The notes beneath the pieces are model-generated. The model was not told where the DNA came from. It saw only the letters and a list, made by a program, of their open reading frames with translations, and made no database searches. The translations under genes were made by a program, and so were the position numbers. A stretch of 64,000 nucleotides of DNA from Planctobacterium marinum (GTDB lineage Bacteria; Pseudomonadota; Gammaproteobacteria; Enterobacterales; Alteromonadaceae). Below, piece after piece: positions 48,580 to 57,387 of the stretch. Numbering within the stretch: the first letter of the stretch is position 1; every line of letters begins with the position of its first letter. The stretch is from NCBI RefSeq assembly GCF_020687805.1, contig NZ_JAJEWQ010000007.1, positions 91,613 to 155,612 of the forward strand, written 5' to 3'.

Positions 48580-48768
48580 TTACATTAAGGCGTAAACAAA
48601 GACCAGGCTCAGTACCAAACCGGCAACGCCGAAAAAGCCGTATTCCACCTGAGAACGCACTACTTCTTCCTGTTTGGCTGGCAAAAATGCCATGATTAGA
48701 CTGCTCGTACCCAATGTAAATGCTACTAAAAATAGTCCAAATACCAGTGCAGTGACCCATTCACCCAT
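48580..48768 (-). CDS. Small two-helix membrane protein
   Basis: A 62-residue protein: two hydrophobic helices (about 5-27, VTALVFGLFLVAFTLGTSSLI, and about 45-61, FFGVAGLVLSLVFVYAL) joined by a charged loop (PAKQEEVVRSQVEYG). I do not recognise the family. It is real on the evidence of a proper ATG, membrane-protein composition and a terminator placed just after its stop. It is divergent from the YeeZ-like gene, with 102 bp between. Confidence 0.6.
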   Translation of the reverse strand: MGEWVTALVFGLFLVAFTLGTSSLIMAFLPAKQEEVVRSQVEYGFFGVAGLVLSLVFVYALM

Positions 48769-48870
48769 AACTTAAAGCCCCTAATTATTTTTCACCTTGG
48801 CTAATTATGCCCTAAAATCCAGTTGATGGCAGTGAGCCAGATCAAAAAAATAACTATTGGTTCAAAAAAT

Positions 48871-49704
48871 ATGAAAATTGCAGTGATAGGTGCTGGCTGG
48901 TTAGGCTACAGGTTGTGTAAGACATTCCTTGAAAAAGATCAGCCGGTTGTGACGACCAAGCAAAGCGAAGAAGATGTCGCCCGACTCAATGCTGAAGGGA
49001 TATCCTGTGTCCAATTTCAACTGGGTGAGCGCCTTTTGCCGCAAACACTGCTGGATTGTGAGCTGTATGTTATCAATATTGGCGCTGGACGACGCGGATT
49101 TAAACGGGAGGAGTTTCAAAGCAAGATGGTGGATTTGTGTCGCCAATGCCTGGAGAGTACGGACAAAAAACTGCTGTTTGTCAGCACCACATCGGTATAC
49201 GGCGAAGCAAACCAGGTGTTTACCGAGCAAACCGAACCTGCACCTATCAGTGATTCCGCCCACGCTCATGTTCACATTGAAAATTGCCTGCGGGAGTTAT
49301 TTCCGCAACAGGTGACGATACTGCGCCTGGCCGGATTAATTGGCGAAGACCGGCATCCGGTATACTACCTGGAAGGTAAAAAAGACATTACTGCAGCCCA
49401 TAAAATGGTTAACCTGGTACACAGGGATGATGCCATTGAAGCCATTGAAAAAATTATCAGTCTGCAAAAGTGGGGGAAAGTGTTCCATTTAAGTGCGACG
49501 GATAATCCTTCTCGCCGCGCCTATTATACCTATGCAGCTAAGGCGCTGGAGTTAATTCCGCCATTGTTTTTGGATGACAGTGAGCAACCGGCTGTAGGTA
49601 AGAAAGTGGACGCAGAAGCGACGATAGCAGAACTGCAACTGACGCTGAAATTTCCAAGTCCATTTGATATGTTGCCGAAAATTGCAGAGGAAGAAGTGCC
49701 ATAA
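48871..49704 (+). CDS. NAD(P)-dependent epimerase/SDR-type protein (YeeZ-like)
   Basis: A 277-residue Rossmann protein: VIGAGWLGYRL at the N-terminus, LLFVSTTSVYGEANQVFTE, and NLVHRDDAIEAIEKII, the pattern of extended SDR proteins such as YeeZ, whose substrate is unknown. The catalytic Tyr region reads TTSVYGE, but the usual YxxxK is not clear. ATG 48871 (MKIAVIGAG) is selected instead of the frame start at 48823. The gene's end overlaps the A-run of the terminator of the convergent transporter gene. Confidence 0.82.
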   Translation: MKIAVIGAGWLGYRLCKTFLEKDQPVVTTKQSEEDVARLNAEGISCVQFQLGERLLPQTLLDCELYVINIGAGRRGFKREEFQSKMVDLCRQCLESTDKKLLFVSTTSVYGEANQVFTEQTEPAPISDSAHAHVHIENCLRELFPQQVTILRLAGLIGEDRHPVYYLEGKKDITAAHKMVNLVHRDDAIEAIEKIISLQKWGKVFHLSATDNPSRRAYYTYAAKALELIPPLFLDDSEQPAVGKKVDAEATIAELQLTLKFPSPFDMLPKIAEEEVP

Positions 49705-49726
49705 AAAAGGCCGGTAACAACCGGCC
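49703..49726 (-). terminator. Terminator of the NSS transporter gene
   Basis: GGCCGGT (49709-49715) and ACCGGCC (49720-49726) around AACA. The A-run at 49703-49708 becomes a U-tract on the leftward transcript; it reaches into the stop of the plus-strand gene. Confidence 0.75.
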
Positions 49727-49743
49727 CGGGAAATGTTGTGGTT

Positions 49744-51165
49744 TTAGCCTACCAGTCCGGCACCAAAGTACTTTAAGGCGACGGTATTGATAAATATCAT
49801 CAGCAGGATGAAGGGAATAAAGGTACCGATGGAGAAGTCCACATACTTTTGGAACAAACTGTTCTTAAACTCGGGCTCGCCTTCCTCCAGGGTTTTATTC
49901 AGGTTTGAGGCTTTCCAGCGATACACCACAAAAATACAGATCAGGAATCCGTTGAGTGGCAGGATGGTGTCGTAAAAAACGTCGTAAATCACATCAAAGA
50001 AAGATTTTTCAGCGCCCGCATAGGTGACGAAGTGGGTGGTGAAATCCAACATGCCAAAGGATGTCGCAGAAATCACGGCAAACGCCACCATGGCTGCTGC
50101 CAGCAGTGATAACGACGTTTTACGGGATAAGTTGCGCTCATCCATAATGGCTGCATTAGGCACTTCCAGAATAGACACCAGTGAGGTAATCGCTGCAAAA
50201 AATACCAGCAAGAAGAATATCGACGCTACCACGCTGGCGCCCAGATAACCGATGGTGTTTTGCAACTCAAGGAATATTTGCGGTAAGAAGCCAAAAATCA
50301 TACTTAGTGATGAGTCGCTTAGCTCTGCGGTGTTAGTATTCGGGTTGAAAGAAAATACTGCAGGCAAAATCATCAGACCTGCGATAAACGCCACCCCGGT
50401 ATCCATCAGGGCCACCATTTTCGCAGAGCCGGGAATACCGTCGCGTTTGCCCAGGTAAGAGCCGTAAGTGATCAGAATACCCATACCCAGCGACAGTGAG
50501 AAAAATGCCTGGGACAGTGCAGCACTGACCACCGATGCGTTGATCTTACTAAAATCCGGTACCAGGTAATATTCAACACCGGCGAACGCATTGTCCAGCG
50601 TCAGGACAAAAATCACCATGCCAATCAGCATCACAAACAGTGTGGGCATCAGGATCTTGGCCGCTTTTTCAATACCTTGCTTTACGCCGCCCAGCAGAAT
50701 TAAGAATACAATAGCGGCAACGACCGCCATAAACAGAAAAATTCGGCCTTCATTGACAAAGTTACTGTAAAAGTCCGGGGCGGCCAGTTGCTCCAGATCG
50801 CCGGTGACAGAGAAATACAGATAACCGAATATCCAGACAGTGATCACCATGTAGAAAACGGCAATCATGAACGGTGTGATGATGGATAACCAGCCCGCTA
50901 CTTTCCAGTGAGTTTCATTGGGAGCAATGCTTTTGTATGCGCCTAACGGGTCTTTGCGGGTATGTCGACCTGTGGCCATTTCCGCCAACATAACCGGCAA
51001 ACAGATAAAGAACACAAACAGGGCATAAATGAGCAGAAATGCTGCGCCGCCGTTTTTGGTGGCGGCTACAGGAAAGCCCACCATATTGCCGATACCTACG
51101 GCTGAACCAGCCGCGGCCAAAATAAATCCAATTCGAGAGCCGAACTCTTCGCGGGGTGCATTCAT
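49744..51165 (-). CDS. Sodium-dependent neurotransmitter:sodium symporter (NSS) family transporter
   Basis: A 473-residue transporter with about 11-12 helices, LeuT fold. The N-terminal REEFGSRIGFILAAAGSAVGIGNMVGFP contains the unwound TM1 substrate/sodium site (GSAVGIGN). AFFSLSLGMGILITYGSYL marks TM6, the other unwound helix. The NSS family imports amino acids or related compounds with Na+, in keeping with a marine host. A good AAGGATT ribosome site and a terminator frame it as a single unit. Confidence 0.93.
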   Translation of the reverse strand: MNAPREEFGSRIGFILAAAGSAVGIGNMVGFPVAATKNGGAAFLLIYALFVFFICLPVMLAEMATGRHTRKDPLGAYKSIAPNETHWKVAGWLSIITPFMIAVFYMVITVWIFGYLYFSVTGDLEQLAAPDFYSNFVNEGRIFLFMAVVAAIVFLILLGGVKQGIEKAAKILMPTLFVMLIGMVIFVLTLDNAFAGVEYYLVPDFSKINASVVSAALSQAFFSLSLGMGILITYGSYLGKRDGIPGSAKMVALMDTGVAFIAGLMILPAVFSFNPNTNTAELSDSSLSMIFGFLPQIFLELQNTIGYLGASVVASIFFLLVFFAAITSLVSILEVPNAAIMDERNLSRKTSLSLLAAAMVAFAVISATSFGMLDFTTHFVTYAGAEKSFFDVIYDVFYDTILPLNGFLICIFVVYRWKASNLNKTLEEGEPEFKNSLFQKYVDFSIGTFIPFILLMIFINTVALKYFGAGLVG

Positions 51166-51435
51166 AATTGATGAATCCTTAGACTTTATTTTAATTGTTG
51201 TATTTGAGCCTGAGATGCTTTGCCATGAAAAACCAGGTGTTTGCCCACTTGCGCAAAGGGTAAAGGCTAATTTTATTACTTGTTGTTTGCTTAAACGCGG
51301 GAATCGTATGTAAACCGCATGTTAACGCGGCTATGCTAGCAGTCCACAACCAAAAAGTCCTTCTTTTATGTGACAAATTTATTTAATCATTGCGCAAAAA
51401 ATCTTTACAGTCTGTCTGCGCAGCGGGTTGACTCA

Positions 51436-52173
51436 TCACCAGCTAATTCCCTGATTTTGCCAGTCAAGGTAAAAAGGCGGTGGTTTGTCAGGCAGGTTTG
51501 CCAGCACCTTAAACAGACACTGCACGGTGAATTCTGGTGAAAAGAGCTTATCCGGTTTGACATTGCGTTGAAACGGTTTCGACAGGGCAGTATTCACTGT
51601 GCCCGGGTGATAGGCAATCAGCTGACATCCTGGGGCCCGTCGTTGATATTCCACCTGAGCGGTTTTTAGCAGCATGTTGAGTGCCGCTTTGGAGGAACGA
51701 TAGCCATACCATCCGCCCAGGCGATTGTCGGCAATGCTGGCCACTCTGGCACTCAAAAAGACCATCTGGCTGTCCTTTGGATTCATCTTATTGACCAGCG
51801 CGCTCAGCCATAATCCGGGTAAAATGCAGTTGACCTGGAAATAGCGCAACATTGCCTGCTCGTTTATATCTTCCAGCTTTTTTTCGGGTGATAATCCCGT
51901 TTCAAAGTCATGCAACAGGCCAAGGGTGCATATCACCAAATCAAAGTGTTTGTCAGGGAACTGTTGGCAAACTTGCCGGATACTGTCTTCGTTCTGCTGC
52001 TGCACCTGGATACCTGTGGTTTTACTACAGGTAGAGTTAATCGAGTTGCGCGAGATAACGGTGACTGTGGCAATATTTGTTTGCTGTTCCAGGTATTGCA
52101 CACAGGCATGACCGATACCGCCAGCACCGCCAATCACTAAAGCCTGTTTGTTGTTCTGTGAATCCGGCATCAC
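51436..52173 (-). CDS. SDR-family oxidoreductase (CsgA-like)
   Basis: A 245-residue short-chain dehydrogenase: ALVIGGAGGIGHACVQYLEQ for NAD(P) binding, CTLGLLHDFETGLSPEKKLEDI (in place of NNAG), FLSARVASIADN with the catalytic Ser and WYGYRSSKAALNML with YxxxK. The CTLGLLHD and PEK(K) pattern is that of CsgA-like/cell-cell-signalling SDRs. The GTG at 52173 has GGAG at ideal spacing; ATG 52170 is also possible. It begins 4 nt after the DCC-family gene, so the two form an operon. Confidence 0.87.
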   Translation of the reverse strand: MMPDSQNNKQALVIGGAGGIGHACVQYLEQQTNIATVTVISRNSINSTCSKTTGIQVQQQNEDSIRQVCQQFPDKHFDLVICTLGLLHDFETGLSPEKKLEDINEQAMLRYFQVNCILPGLWLSALVNKMNPKDSQMVFLSARVASIADNRLGGWYGYRSSKAALNMLLKTAQVEYQRRAPGCQLIAYHPGTVNTALSKPFQRNVKPDKLFSPEFTVQCLFKVLANLPDKPPPFYLDWQNQGISW

Positions 52174-52177
52174 ACTT

Positions 52178-52579
52178 TTACTCCAGTGAGCAATTCTGAC
52201 AACGACTTTTTCCGGTCAACAGCTTAGACAGACTAAAACGATGCCTGGCAAACAGGAGATACAGCCTGTCAGCCACTATTCGCACGCCAGGCCAGCGCAG
52301 TGGCCAAATCATCCAGCCCTTACCCACCAAACGCCAGGCCTGATAAGTGACATCCAGGCCGGTGATCAGCGTGGTCTGTTGCTGCCGGGTCCAGTAAGCG
52401 TGTAGCTTTTGCATTGCCGCATGTTGCGGGATTTCTGAGAACTCCTGTTCAAAAACCGGTTGATTGATATCTACCAGCCTGATGCGTTGCTGCTTGTCAC
52501 GCTTTTTCAGATTCTGCATCTCTTTGAGACATAACGGACATTGACCATCATAAAATACGACCAGGTACTCCCCTGTCAT
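52178..52579 (-). CDS. DCC-family thiol-disulfide oxidoreductase-like protein (DUF393)
   Basis: A 133-residue protein of the DCC family, named for the DxxCxxC motif: FYDGQCPLCLKEM near the N-terminus. VDINQP and a late RWPGVRIVADRLYLLFARHR are also typical. The thioredoxin-like CPLC suggests a redox role but none is established. ATG 52579 (MTGEYLV) has a strong GGGAGG site; the frame to 52594 is longer. The C-terminal CQNCSLE adds another cysteine pair. Operon partner: the SDR gene 4 nt downstream. Confidence 0.88.
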   Translation of the reverse strand: MTGEYLVVFYDGQCPLCLKEMQNLKKRDKQQRIRLVDINQPVFEQEFSEIPQHAAMQKLHAYWTRQQQTTLITGLDVTYQAWRLVGKGWMIWPLRWPGVRIVADRLYLLFARHRFSLSKLLTGKSRCQNCSLE

Positions 52580-52712
52580 GTCGCTGCCTCCCAATCAGAA
52601 ATAAAAAAATATAGGGTATTCGACTAAATGCTAATTGCGAAAGTACGCGAGATCCTTGAAGTTAAGCACTTAGGTAACTATATACTGCTAAAATCAACAA
52701 ACGGATTAACCT

Positions 52713-53270
52713 GTGAAATTACTTAAAGAAGCAACATTAGCTGGCGGTTGTTTTTGGTGCATCGAAGGTGCTTACAATCAACTTCAAGGCATTATTTCGG
52801 CTAAGTCTGGCTATTCCAACGGCGATGTGAAAATGCCGACTTACGAACAGGTTTGTTCCGGCAAAACCGGACATGCTGAAGTTGTACGTCTGGTTTACGA
52901 TGAGGATATCATCAGTTTCGAAGAGATTCTTCAGGTGTTCTTTACGCTGCATGATCCCACCCAGTTAAATCGCCAGGGCAACGATATTGGCACACAGTAC
53001 CGCTCAGGCATTTTTTTCCATGACAATGAACAGCGGCAACAGGCGCTGAACATAATTGCACAAATGACTGAAGACAAAATGTGGCCGGAAAAAATTGTGA
53101 CCGAAGTGACCGAAGTGGCGAATTATTTTGAGGCCGAAAAGTATCACCAGGGCTATGCCGGTGATAACCCTCAGAATCAGTATTGTCAGATGGTAGTGAG
53201 CCCTAAACTGGCTAAATTCAGAAAAACCTTTGCCTCGCGGCTAAAGGATCTGACGGCGAATGAGGCCTGA
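52713..53270 (+). CDS. msrA: Peptide-methionine (S)-S-oxide reductase
   Basis: Repairs oxidised methionine in proteins using thioredoxin. 185 residues. The catalytic Cys13 is in GGCFWCIEG, with GHAEVVRLVYD, FFTLHDPTQLNRQGNDIGTQYRS and the late FEAEKYHQGYAGDN all diagnostic. The start is GTG 52713. An intrinsic terminator follows 27 nt after the stop, shared with the regulatory RNA on the other strand. No MsrB domain is fused. Confidence 0.95.
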   Translation: MKLLKEATLAGGCFWCIEGAYNQLQGIISAKSGYSNGDVKMPTYEQVCSGKTGHAEVVRLVYDEDIISFEEILQVFFTLHDPTQLNRQGNDIGTQYRSGIFFHDNEQRQQALNIIAQMTEDKMWPEKIVTEVTEVANYFEAEKYHQGYAGDNPQNQYCQMVVSPKLAKFRKTFASRLKDLTANEA

Positions 53271-53296
53271 GGTCGTGACAGCGACGGGCAAAAATG

Positions 53297-53328
53297 AAAA
53301 AAGCGTCAAAGATGACTTTGACGCTTTT
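53297..53328. terminator. Bidirectional terminator shared by msrA and the regulatory RNA
   Basis: Perfect 13-bp stem AAAAGCGTCAAAG (53299-53311) / CTTTGACGCTTTT (53316-53328) with an ATGA loop. An A-run precedes and a T-run follows, so it works in both directions. It ends msrA rightwards and the GGA-rich RNA leftwards. Confidence 0.88.
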
Positions 53329-53567
53329 CAACATTTTGAATATCCCTCTCAGCGCTCCTTGCAGCGACCTCTCCTAAAGCCGTTCCAAACTGCCCTTTGT
53401 CCTTTTATCCTGACTTCATGTCGGGGCGCAAAATTAATTGCGGGTCCTGAATATCCTATACGACACAACTCCGTTTGCGTTCCCTTTCCTTTCTCCTTAC
53501 AACCGCGAATCCATCCCTGCGGTCTCCCTTGACGCTTTAAATCCTGTCCCAATGTTTCCTTGTGACG
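53297..53567 (-). ncRNA. csrB: Candidate CsrB/RsmZ-type regulatory RNA (CsrA-sequestering)
   Basis: The minus strand from about 53560 to 53343 holds 18 GGA triplets in about 220 nt, where chance would give three or four. Many have the CsrA-preferred context (AAGGA, CAGGA, AGGGA). At least one sits in a short hairpin, CGCT-GCAAGG-AGCG (around 53352-53366). The RNA ends in a 13-bp intrinsic terminator with a U-tract at 53297-53328. A plausible -10 (TATATT) at 53574-53579 puts the 5' end near 53567, giving about 270 nt, in the size range of CsrB-family RNAs. The known role is to bind many CsrA dimers and free target mRNAs from repression. Frames on both strands here look non-coding. The 5' end is approximate. 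Confidence 0.78.
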
Positions 53568-53570
53568 GGG

Positions 53571-53580
53571 ATAAATATAA
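53571..53580 (-). promoter_or_regulatory. Candidate -10 element of the regulatory RNA
   Basis: On the minus strand TTATATTTAT includes TATATT (53574-53579), close to TATAAT. There is no good -35 at the usual distance, which would fit an activator-dependent promoter such as those of csrB genes. Confidence 0.4.
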
Positions 53581-53722
53581 GGGATTAATTGGATTTTGTT
53601 TTTAACGCAATAGCTTATTTCATGACAATTTGGTGACATAAATCCACATTTCAAAATGAAAAGTACTTATAAAACAGTGGTATAGGTGTTTTTGGTCAGA
53701 TGCGGCGGCAGGAAACTGACCA

Positions 53723-53750
53723 ATATTTCTGACATGCATGTAAGAAATAT
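53723..53750. repeat. 28-bp near-perfect palindrome upstream of the regulatory RNA
   Basis: Two 14-bp halves, ATATTTCTGACATG and CATGTAAGAAATAT, match as an inverted repeat except for one pair. It is about 155 bp upstream of the predicted RNA start and about 215 bp upstream of the VOC gene. It contains a TGTAAG half-element as seen in GacA/UvrY boxes, but with the halves in the opposite order. Probably a protein-binding site. Confidence 0.6.
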
Positions 53751-53963
53751 CGCACAAGAAAAAGAGCGAATATCTCAACTTGCCTAAACGGGATAATGTC
53801 AGGCTGCGTCTCTCCGGTCACTTTATCGCCAAAATCGCTGTTATTTCAGGTGGATAGCTTTTCACATCTGCAGGGTAAAGGGTATTTGTCGTGGGTGATA
53901 ATTGAGCGCTGAGGTTTTCTCGGGCATTATCAGCGTTAATTCTGTTTACTGCTGTGAATAATA

Positions 53964-54317
53964 ATGAATACGATATCCTGGTTTGATCTTCCGGTACTGG
54001 ATCTGCAACGTGCAATGGCCTTCTATTCCACTCTTCTGGAAACCGACATAACGGAAGAGTTTCCCGGTGTAGCGGTTTTTTCTCATACGGAGAATGACGT
54101 GTCGGGCTGTCTTTGTCTGAGTACAGAGCACCAGCCATCACGGGATGGGGCATTGTTATACTTCAATGTTGCAGGAAGACTGGATAGTGCTGTCGCGCTT
54201 GTTGAGGATCTCGGTGGCCAAATTGAACAGGCAGCGCATGACATTGGTCCGTTTGGACGACGGGCTATTGTGCTGGACTCTGAAGGTAATCGCATTGCGC
54301 TGTATTCAGCACAATAA
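53964..54317 (+). CDS. VOC-family (glyoxalase/bleomycin-resistance fold) protein
   Basis: A 117-residue protein with the paired beta-alpha-beta3 modules of the vicinal-oxygen-chelate family: WFDLPVLDLQRAMAFYSTLL at the N-terminus and the end FGRRAIVLDSEGNRIALYS. Family members include glyoxalases, dioxygenases and binding proteins; none can be singled out. An earlier frame on the opposite strand (53818-54153) is its shadow. Confidence 0.85.
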   Translation: MNTISWFDLPVLDLQRAMAFYSTLLETDITEEFPGVAVFSHTENDVSGCLCLSTEHQPSRDGALLYFNVAGRLDSAVALVEDLGGQIEQAAHDIGPFGRRAIVLDSEGNRIALYSAQ

Positions 54318-54336
54318 CGTCACCATAGATGCAAAA

Positions 54337-54368
54337 GCGGCAGTTAAACCTGCCGCAGATGCGCTGTT
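54337..54368 (+). terminator. Possible terminator after the VOC gene
   Basis: GCGGCAG (54337-54343) / CTGCCGC (54350-54356) with a six-base loop; a T-run (54366-54371) begins nine bases later, so termination may be weak. Confidence 0.45.
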
Positions 54369-54379
54369 TTTTGCTTGTC

Positions 54380-55165
54380 CTATTTGGCAAAAATTTCGTT
54401 GAAATACAATGCCATTCTGACACCGGCCTGTTTCAGGCGTGTTTTTATCGTTGGCATATGCTCGTATTTGTAATCCCAGGATAATTTAGTATCGGCTTCA
54501 GGATATATTTCCATGCGGATTTTTTGGCTTTCTGCCATCCACACCAATGGGTCTGTGTGCTGCCAGTTTTGTAACTCGTCATCAGTAATGGCCGCCTGTA
54601 ACCATTGGGCAAACTCGCTGTAAGACAATTCTTCTTTATTGATCAGGCCGGAATCCCAGACGCGGTGCAAATTACTGGATTCCCAGTAAAATTCCACCTT
54701 GTGATCATTGCCGCCTTTGTCGGTGCCATTGCCCACATGCAGTGGCTGGTGCAAGTCACCAATCAGATGCACGATAAAACGCACGGCCCGCTGTTTTTCG
54801 GCCTTGCTGGCTTTGGGGTTTTGCAGATCTTTTTTGAAGGCTAACAATGCGGTATAAGCATCTCCTTCCTCTGGTGCGCCCACTTCTTCATAACTTTTGC
54901 CGTCTGGCACGGTCACGTAGTGCCAGGGGGGCGTTGTTTTCTTCCAGTATTCGTCCGGATCAGAGCGCATTTCATCTGGCCAGGTTGACGCCTGAGCCAG
55001 GGTTTCAACACCCATTATGTTGCTCAGCTGCTGTTTCGCTTCGGGGGTCAAATAATGCTCTGCTATGGCGCCGGTTATGCGATGACCGTTGGCACCAAAG
55101 GCATTTGCCTGCGAATGGATAAAGGCGCAACCTGCGACGAGTAAAGTAAGGGCTAATTTCTTCAT
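54380..55165 (-). CDS. S1/P1-type nuclease
   Basis: A 261-residue secreted zinc nuclease. The signal peptide (MKKLALTLLVAGCAFIHSQANA) is followed by the mature N-terminus FGANGHRITGAIA. S1/P1 enzymes use the N-terminal residue as a zinc ligand, usually Trp, here Phe if cleaved as predicted. Zinc-binding positions can be seen in STWPDEMRSD, WHYVTVPDG, HLIGDLHQPLHVG and KGGNDHKVEF. It degrades single-stranded nucleic acid, likely for phosphate or carbon recovery outside the cell. Monocistronic. Confidence 0.88.
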   Translation of the reverse strand: MKKLALTLLVAGCAFIHSQANAFGANGHRITGAIAEHYLTPEAKQQLSNIMGVETLAQASTWPDEMRSDPDEYWKKTTPPWHYVTVPDGKSYEEVGAPEEGDAYTALLAFKKDLQNPKASKAEKQRAVRFIVHLIGDLHQPLHVGNGTDKGGNDHKVEFYWESSNLHRVWDSGLINKEELSYSEFAQWLQAAITDDELQNWQHTDPLVWMAESQKIRMEIYPEADTKLSWDYKYEHMPTIKTRLKQAGVRMALYFNEIFAK

Positions 55166-55196
55166 AGTGTTCTCTGAGTTCTAATCAAAAGTAGTG

Positions 55197-55817
55197 TTAA
55201 GCTTGTGGTTTGTAACCCCAGCGCTGCATCAGCGAATTGTCGATGGCTACATGGTCCAGTATCCGGGCAACCACGAAATCCACCAGATCATCTATGCTCC
55301 GGGGTTCGTGATAAAAGCCCGGCGCGGCGGGCATAATAGTGACGCCAAGGTTACTCAGAGTCAGCATGTTCTGCAGGTGGATGCTGGACAATGGCATTTC
55401 TCTGACCAGCAGTATAAGTTGTCCTTTTTCTTTGATAACTACATCTGCTGCGCGCTCAATCAGGGTGTTACTGGCACCGGTCGCTACAGAGGATAAGGTG
55501 CTGGTGGAGCAAGGGCAGATGATCATGGTTTTCGGAGCCGCTGAACCTGATGCTACCGGAGAAAACCATTCTTCTTTGCCATAACAGCGGATCTGTTCCG
55601 GTTTGGCCTGGCAATACTCAATAAAAAAAGCACTTTGCTTATCCGGGGAGCCGGGCAGGGTCAGTTTTTCTTCAGTGGCAAACACCACTTTTGCGGCACC
55701 CGAAACTAACAGGTGAATCTGAAAATTTGCTTCAACCAGGCATTGCAACAGCTTCAGGCTGTAGGGGGCACCGGATGCACCGGTGATGGCCAGTGTGATT
55801 TGTTTGTGGAACGCCAT
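55197..55817 (-). CDS. ubiX: Flavin prenyltransferase UbiX
   Basis: Makes prenylated FMN, the cofactor of UbiD-type decarboxylases in ubiquinone synthesis. 206 residues, with the flavoprotein fold: [49 protein letters not shown] and [21 protein letters not shown], all hallmark UbiX/Pad1 segments. It begins 7 nt after the mpl stop and is in its operon, a pairing seen in other gammaproteobacteria. Confidence 0.94.
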   Translation of the reverse strand: MAFHKQITLAITGASGAPYSLKLLQCLVEANFQIHLLVSGAAKVVFATEEKLTLPGSPDKQSAFFIEYCQAKPEQIRCYGKEEWFSPVASGSAAPKTMIICPCSTSTLSSVATGASNTLIERAADVVIKEKGQLILLVREMPLSSIHLQNMLTLSNLGVTIMPAAPGFYHEPRSIDDLVDFVVARILDHVAIDNSLMQRWGYKPQA

Positions 55818-55824
55818 AGTAACC

Positions 55825-57174
55825 CTATTTATGTTGCAAATTAGCTAATAGCTTGTCGTGAATACCACCAAAGCCGCCATTACTCATCACTAACAGGTGG
55901 TCGCCAACATCGGCGCTCTCACTAATATGGCTGATCATCGCTGCCAGATCATCAAAAATGTGGATGGGCTTGTGGCTTTCAACGGCAAATTCCGTCAGTT
56001 GCCAGCTGATATTCTCCGGTTGTAACAGATAAATTTCATCGGCACCCTGCAAAGACTGGATTAATTCGCTTTTGTGAATACCCATTTTCATGGTGTTAGA
56101 GCGGGGCTCTAAAATCGCTAAAATTCGTTCTTTGCCGACGTTCGCGCGCAAACCGGCAAGCGTGGTTTCTATCGCTGTGGGGTGGTGTGCAAAATCATCG
56201 TAAACTTTAATGCCACTGGCTTCGCCTTTTAATTCCATGCGGCGTTTCACATTTTTAAAGCTGGCCAATGCTTCTGCAGAGGTGTCTGGCGTCACTCCTA
56301 CGTTTCGGGCGGCGGCGATGGTCATCAGGGCGTTGTGCACATTGTGATTGCCAATCAAAGACCAATTCACCGTGGCGACTTTCTCCTGTCGGAACAACAC
56401 TTCAAATTTACTGCCATCCGCTGACAGTAAATTCGCCTGCCAGTCGTCCCCTATGGTTTGTTGTTCGGTCCAGCATCCCATGTCCAGTGTGGTTTCGATT
56501 GCCGGTACCTGACTGGGTTTCAGGATCAGGCCATTTCCTGGGATCATGCGGATCAAATGATGAAACTGTTTTTGAATGGCCGCCAGATCTTCGAAGATAT
56601 CAGCGTGATCAAATTCCAGATTGTTAAAAATAAGGGTGTTCGGGCGGTAATGCACAAATTTACTGCGCTTATCAAAAAACGCGGTGTCGTATTCATCGGC
56701 TTCAATGACGAAAAACGCGGAATCTCCCGCCCGGGCGGAAATGGCAAAGTTCTCAGGTACTCCGCCAATCAAAAAGCCCGGTTGCATTCCGGCATATTCC
56801 AGCACCCAGGCCAACATACTGGCGGTGCTGGTTTTACCGTGGGTTCCGGCTACTGCCAGCACCCACTTGTCTTTTAACAGGTTTTCCAGCAGCCATTGTG
56901 GCCCACTGGTGTAGGGAATTTTTCGCGCTAACACCGCCTCCACAGCTGGATTGCCACGAGACATGGCGTTTCCGATAATCACTATATCTGGCAAGGGGTC
57001 TAACTGCTCCGGATCATAGCCTGTAGTCAGCCCGATACCGAGCTTTTCCAGTTGCGTACTCATCGGTGGATAAACGTTTTTATCCGATCCGGTTACCTTG
57101 TGGCCTAATGCGCTGGCAAGCGCGGCAATGCCTCCCATAAAGGTGCCGCAAATACCAAGAATGTGAATGTGCAT
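55825..57174 (-). CDS. mpl: UDP-N-acetylmuramate:L-alanyl-gamma-D-glutamyl-meso-diaminopimelate ligase
   Basis: Cell-wall recycling enzyme of 449 residues in the Mur ligase family. It attaches the recycled tripeptide to UDP-MurNAc. Seen are [18 protein letters not shown] at the N-terminus, the P-loop [36 protein letters not shown] and the C-terminal [14 protein letters not shown]. The start at 57174 gives the typical [15 protein letters not shown]. The gene is divergent from fbp and followed by ubiX. Confidence 0.95.
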   Translation of the reverse strand: MHIHILGICGTFMGGIAALASALGHKVTGSDKNVYPPMSTQLEKLGIGLTTGYDPEQLDPLPDIVIIGNAMSRGNPAVEAVLARKIPYTSGPQWLLENLLKDKWVLAVAGTHGKTSTASMLAWVLEYAGMQPGFLIGGVPENFAISARAGDSAFFVIEADEYDTAFFDKRSKFVHYRPNTLIFNNLEFDHADIFEDLAAIQKQFHHLIRMIPGNGLILKPSQVPAIETTLDMGCWTEQQTIGDDWQANLLSADGSKFEVLFRQEKVATVNWSLIGNHNVHNALMTIAAARNVGVTPDTSAEALASFKNVKRRMELKGEASGIKVYDDFAHHPTAIETTLAGLRANVGKERILAILEPRSNTMKMGIHKSELIQSLQGADEIYLLQPENISWQLTEFAVESHKPIHIFDDLAAMISHISESADVGDHLLVMSNGGFGGIHDKLLANLQHK

Positions 57175-57387
57175 GAAGTTTTTTGCTGACTAAATTGACT
57201 AAAGACCGGCAAAGACTATCAGAGCCTCAGCTGTGGGTAAAACGCAAATCTTTGCAAATGATGACATCAATTGCCGTTGCGGGATGTGTTATTGAGCAAA
57301 TTGTTTTATCATTGAGCGCCATATAATAAAAACAATATAAAACGGCAGCATTTCACACTGACACACTACGCATAGGTATCCCAATAG

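Noticed and set aside
53260-53532. 90-codon plus-strand frame starting inside msrA
   Set aside because: It runs through the msrA terminator hairpin and the antisense of the RNA; unlikely to be expressed.
53349-53654. 101-codon minus-strand frame across the GGA-rich region
   Set aside because: Its composition (many Arg, Lys, Gly) is what a GGA-rich RNA gives when translated. No ribosome site or family match; I read it as non-coding RNA.
53723-53750. Reading the palindrome as a classical GacA box
   Set aside because: GacA boxes are TGTAAG-N6-CTTACA; here the halves occur in the opposite order, so it is listed only as a palindrome.
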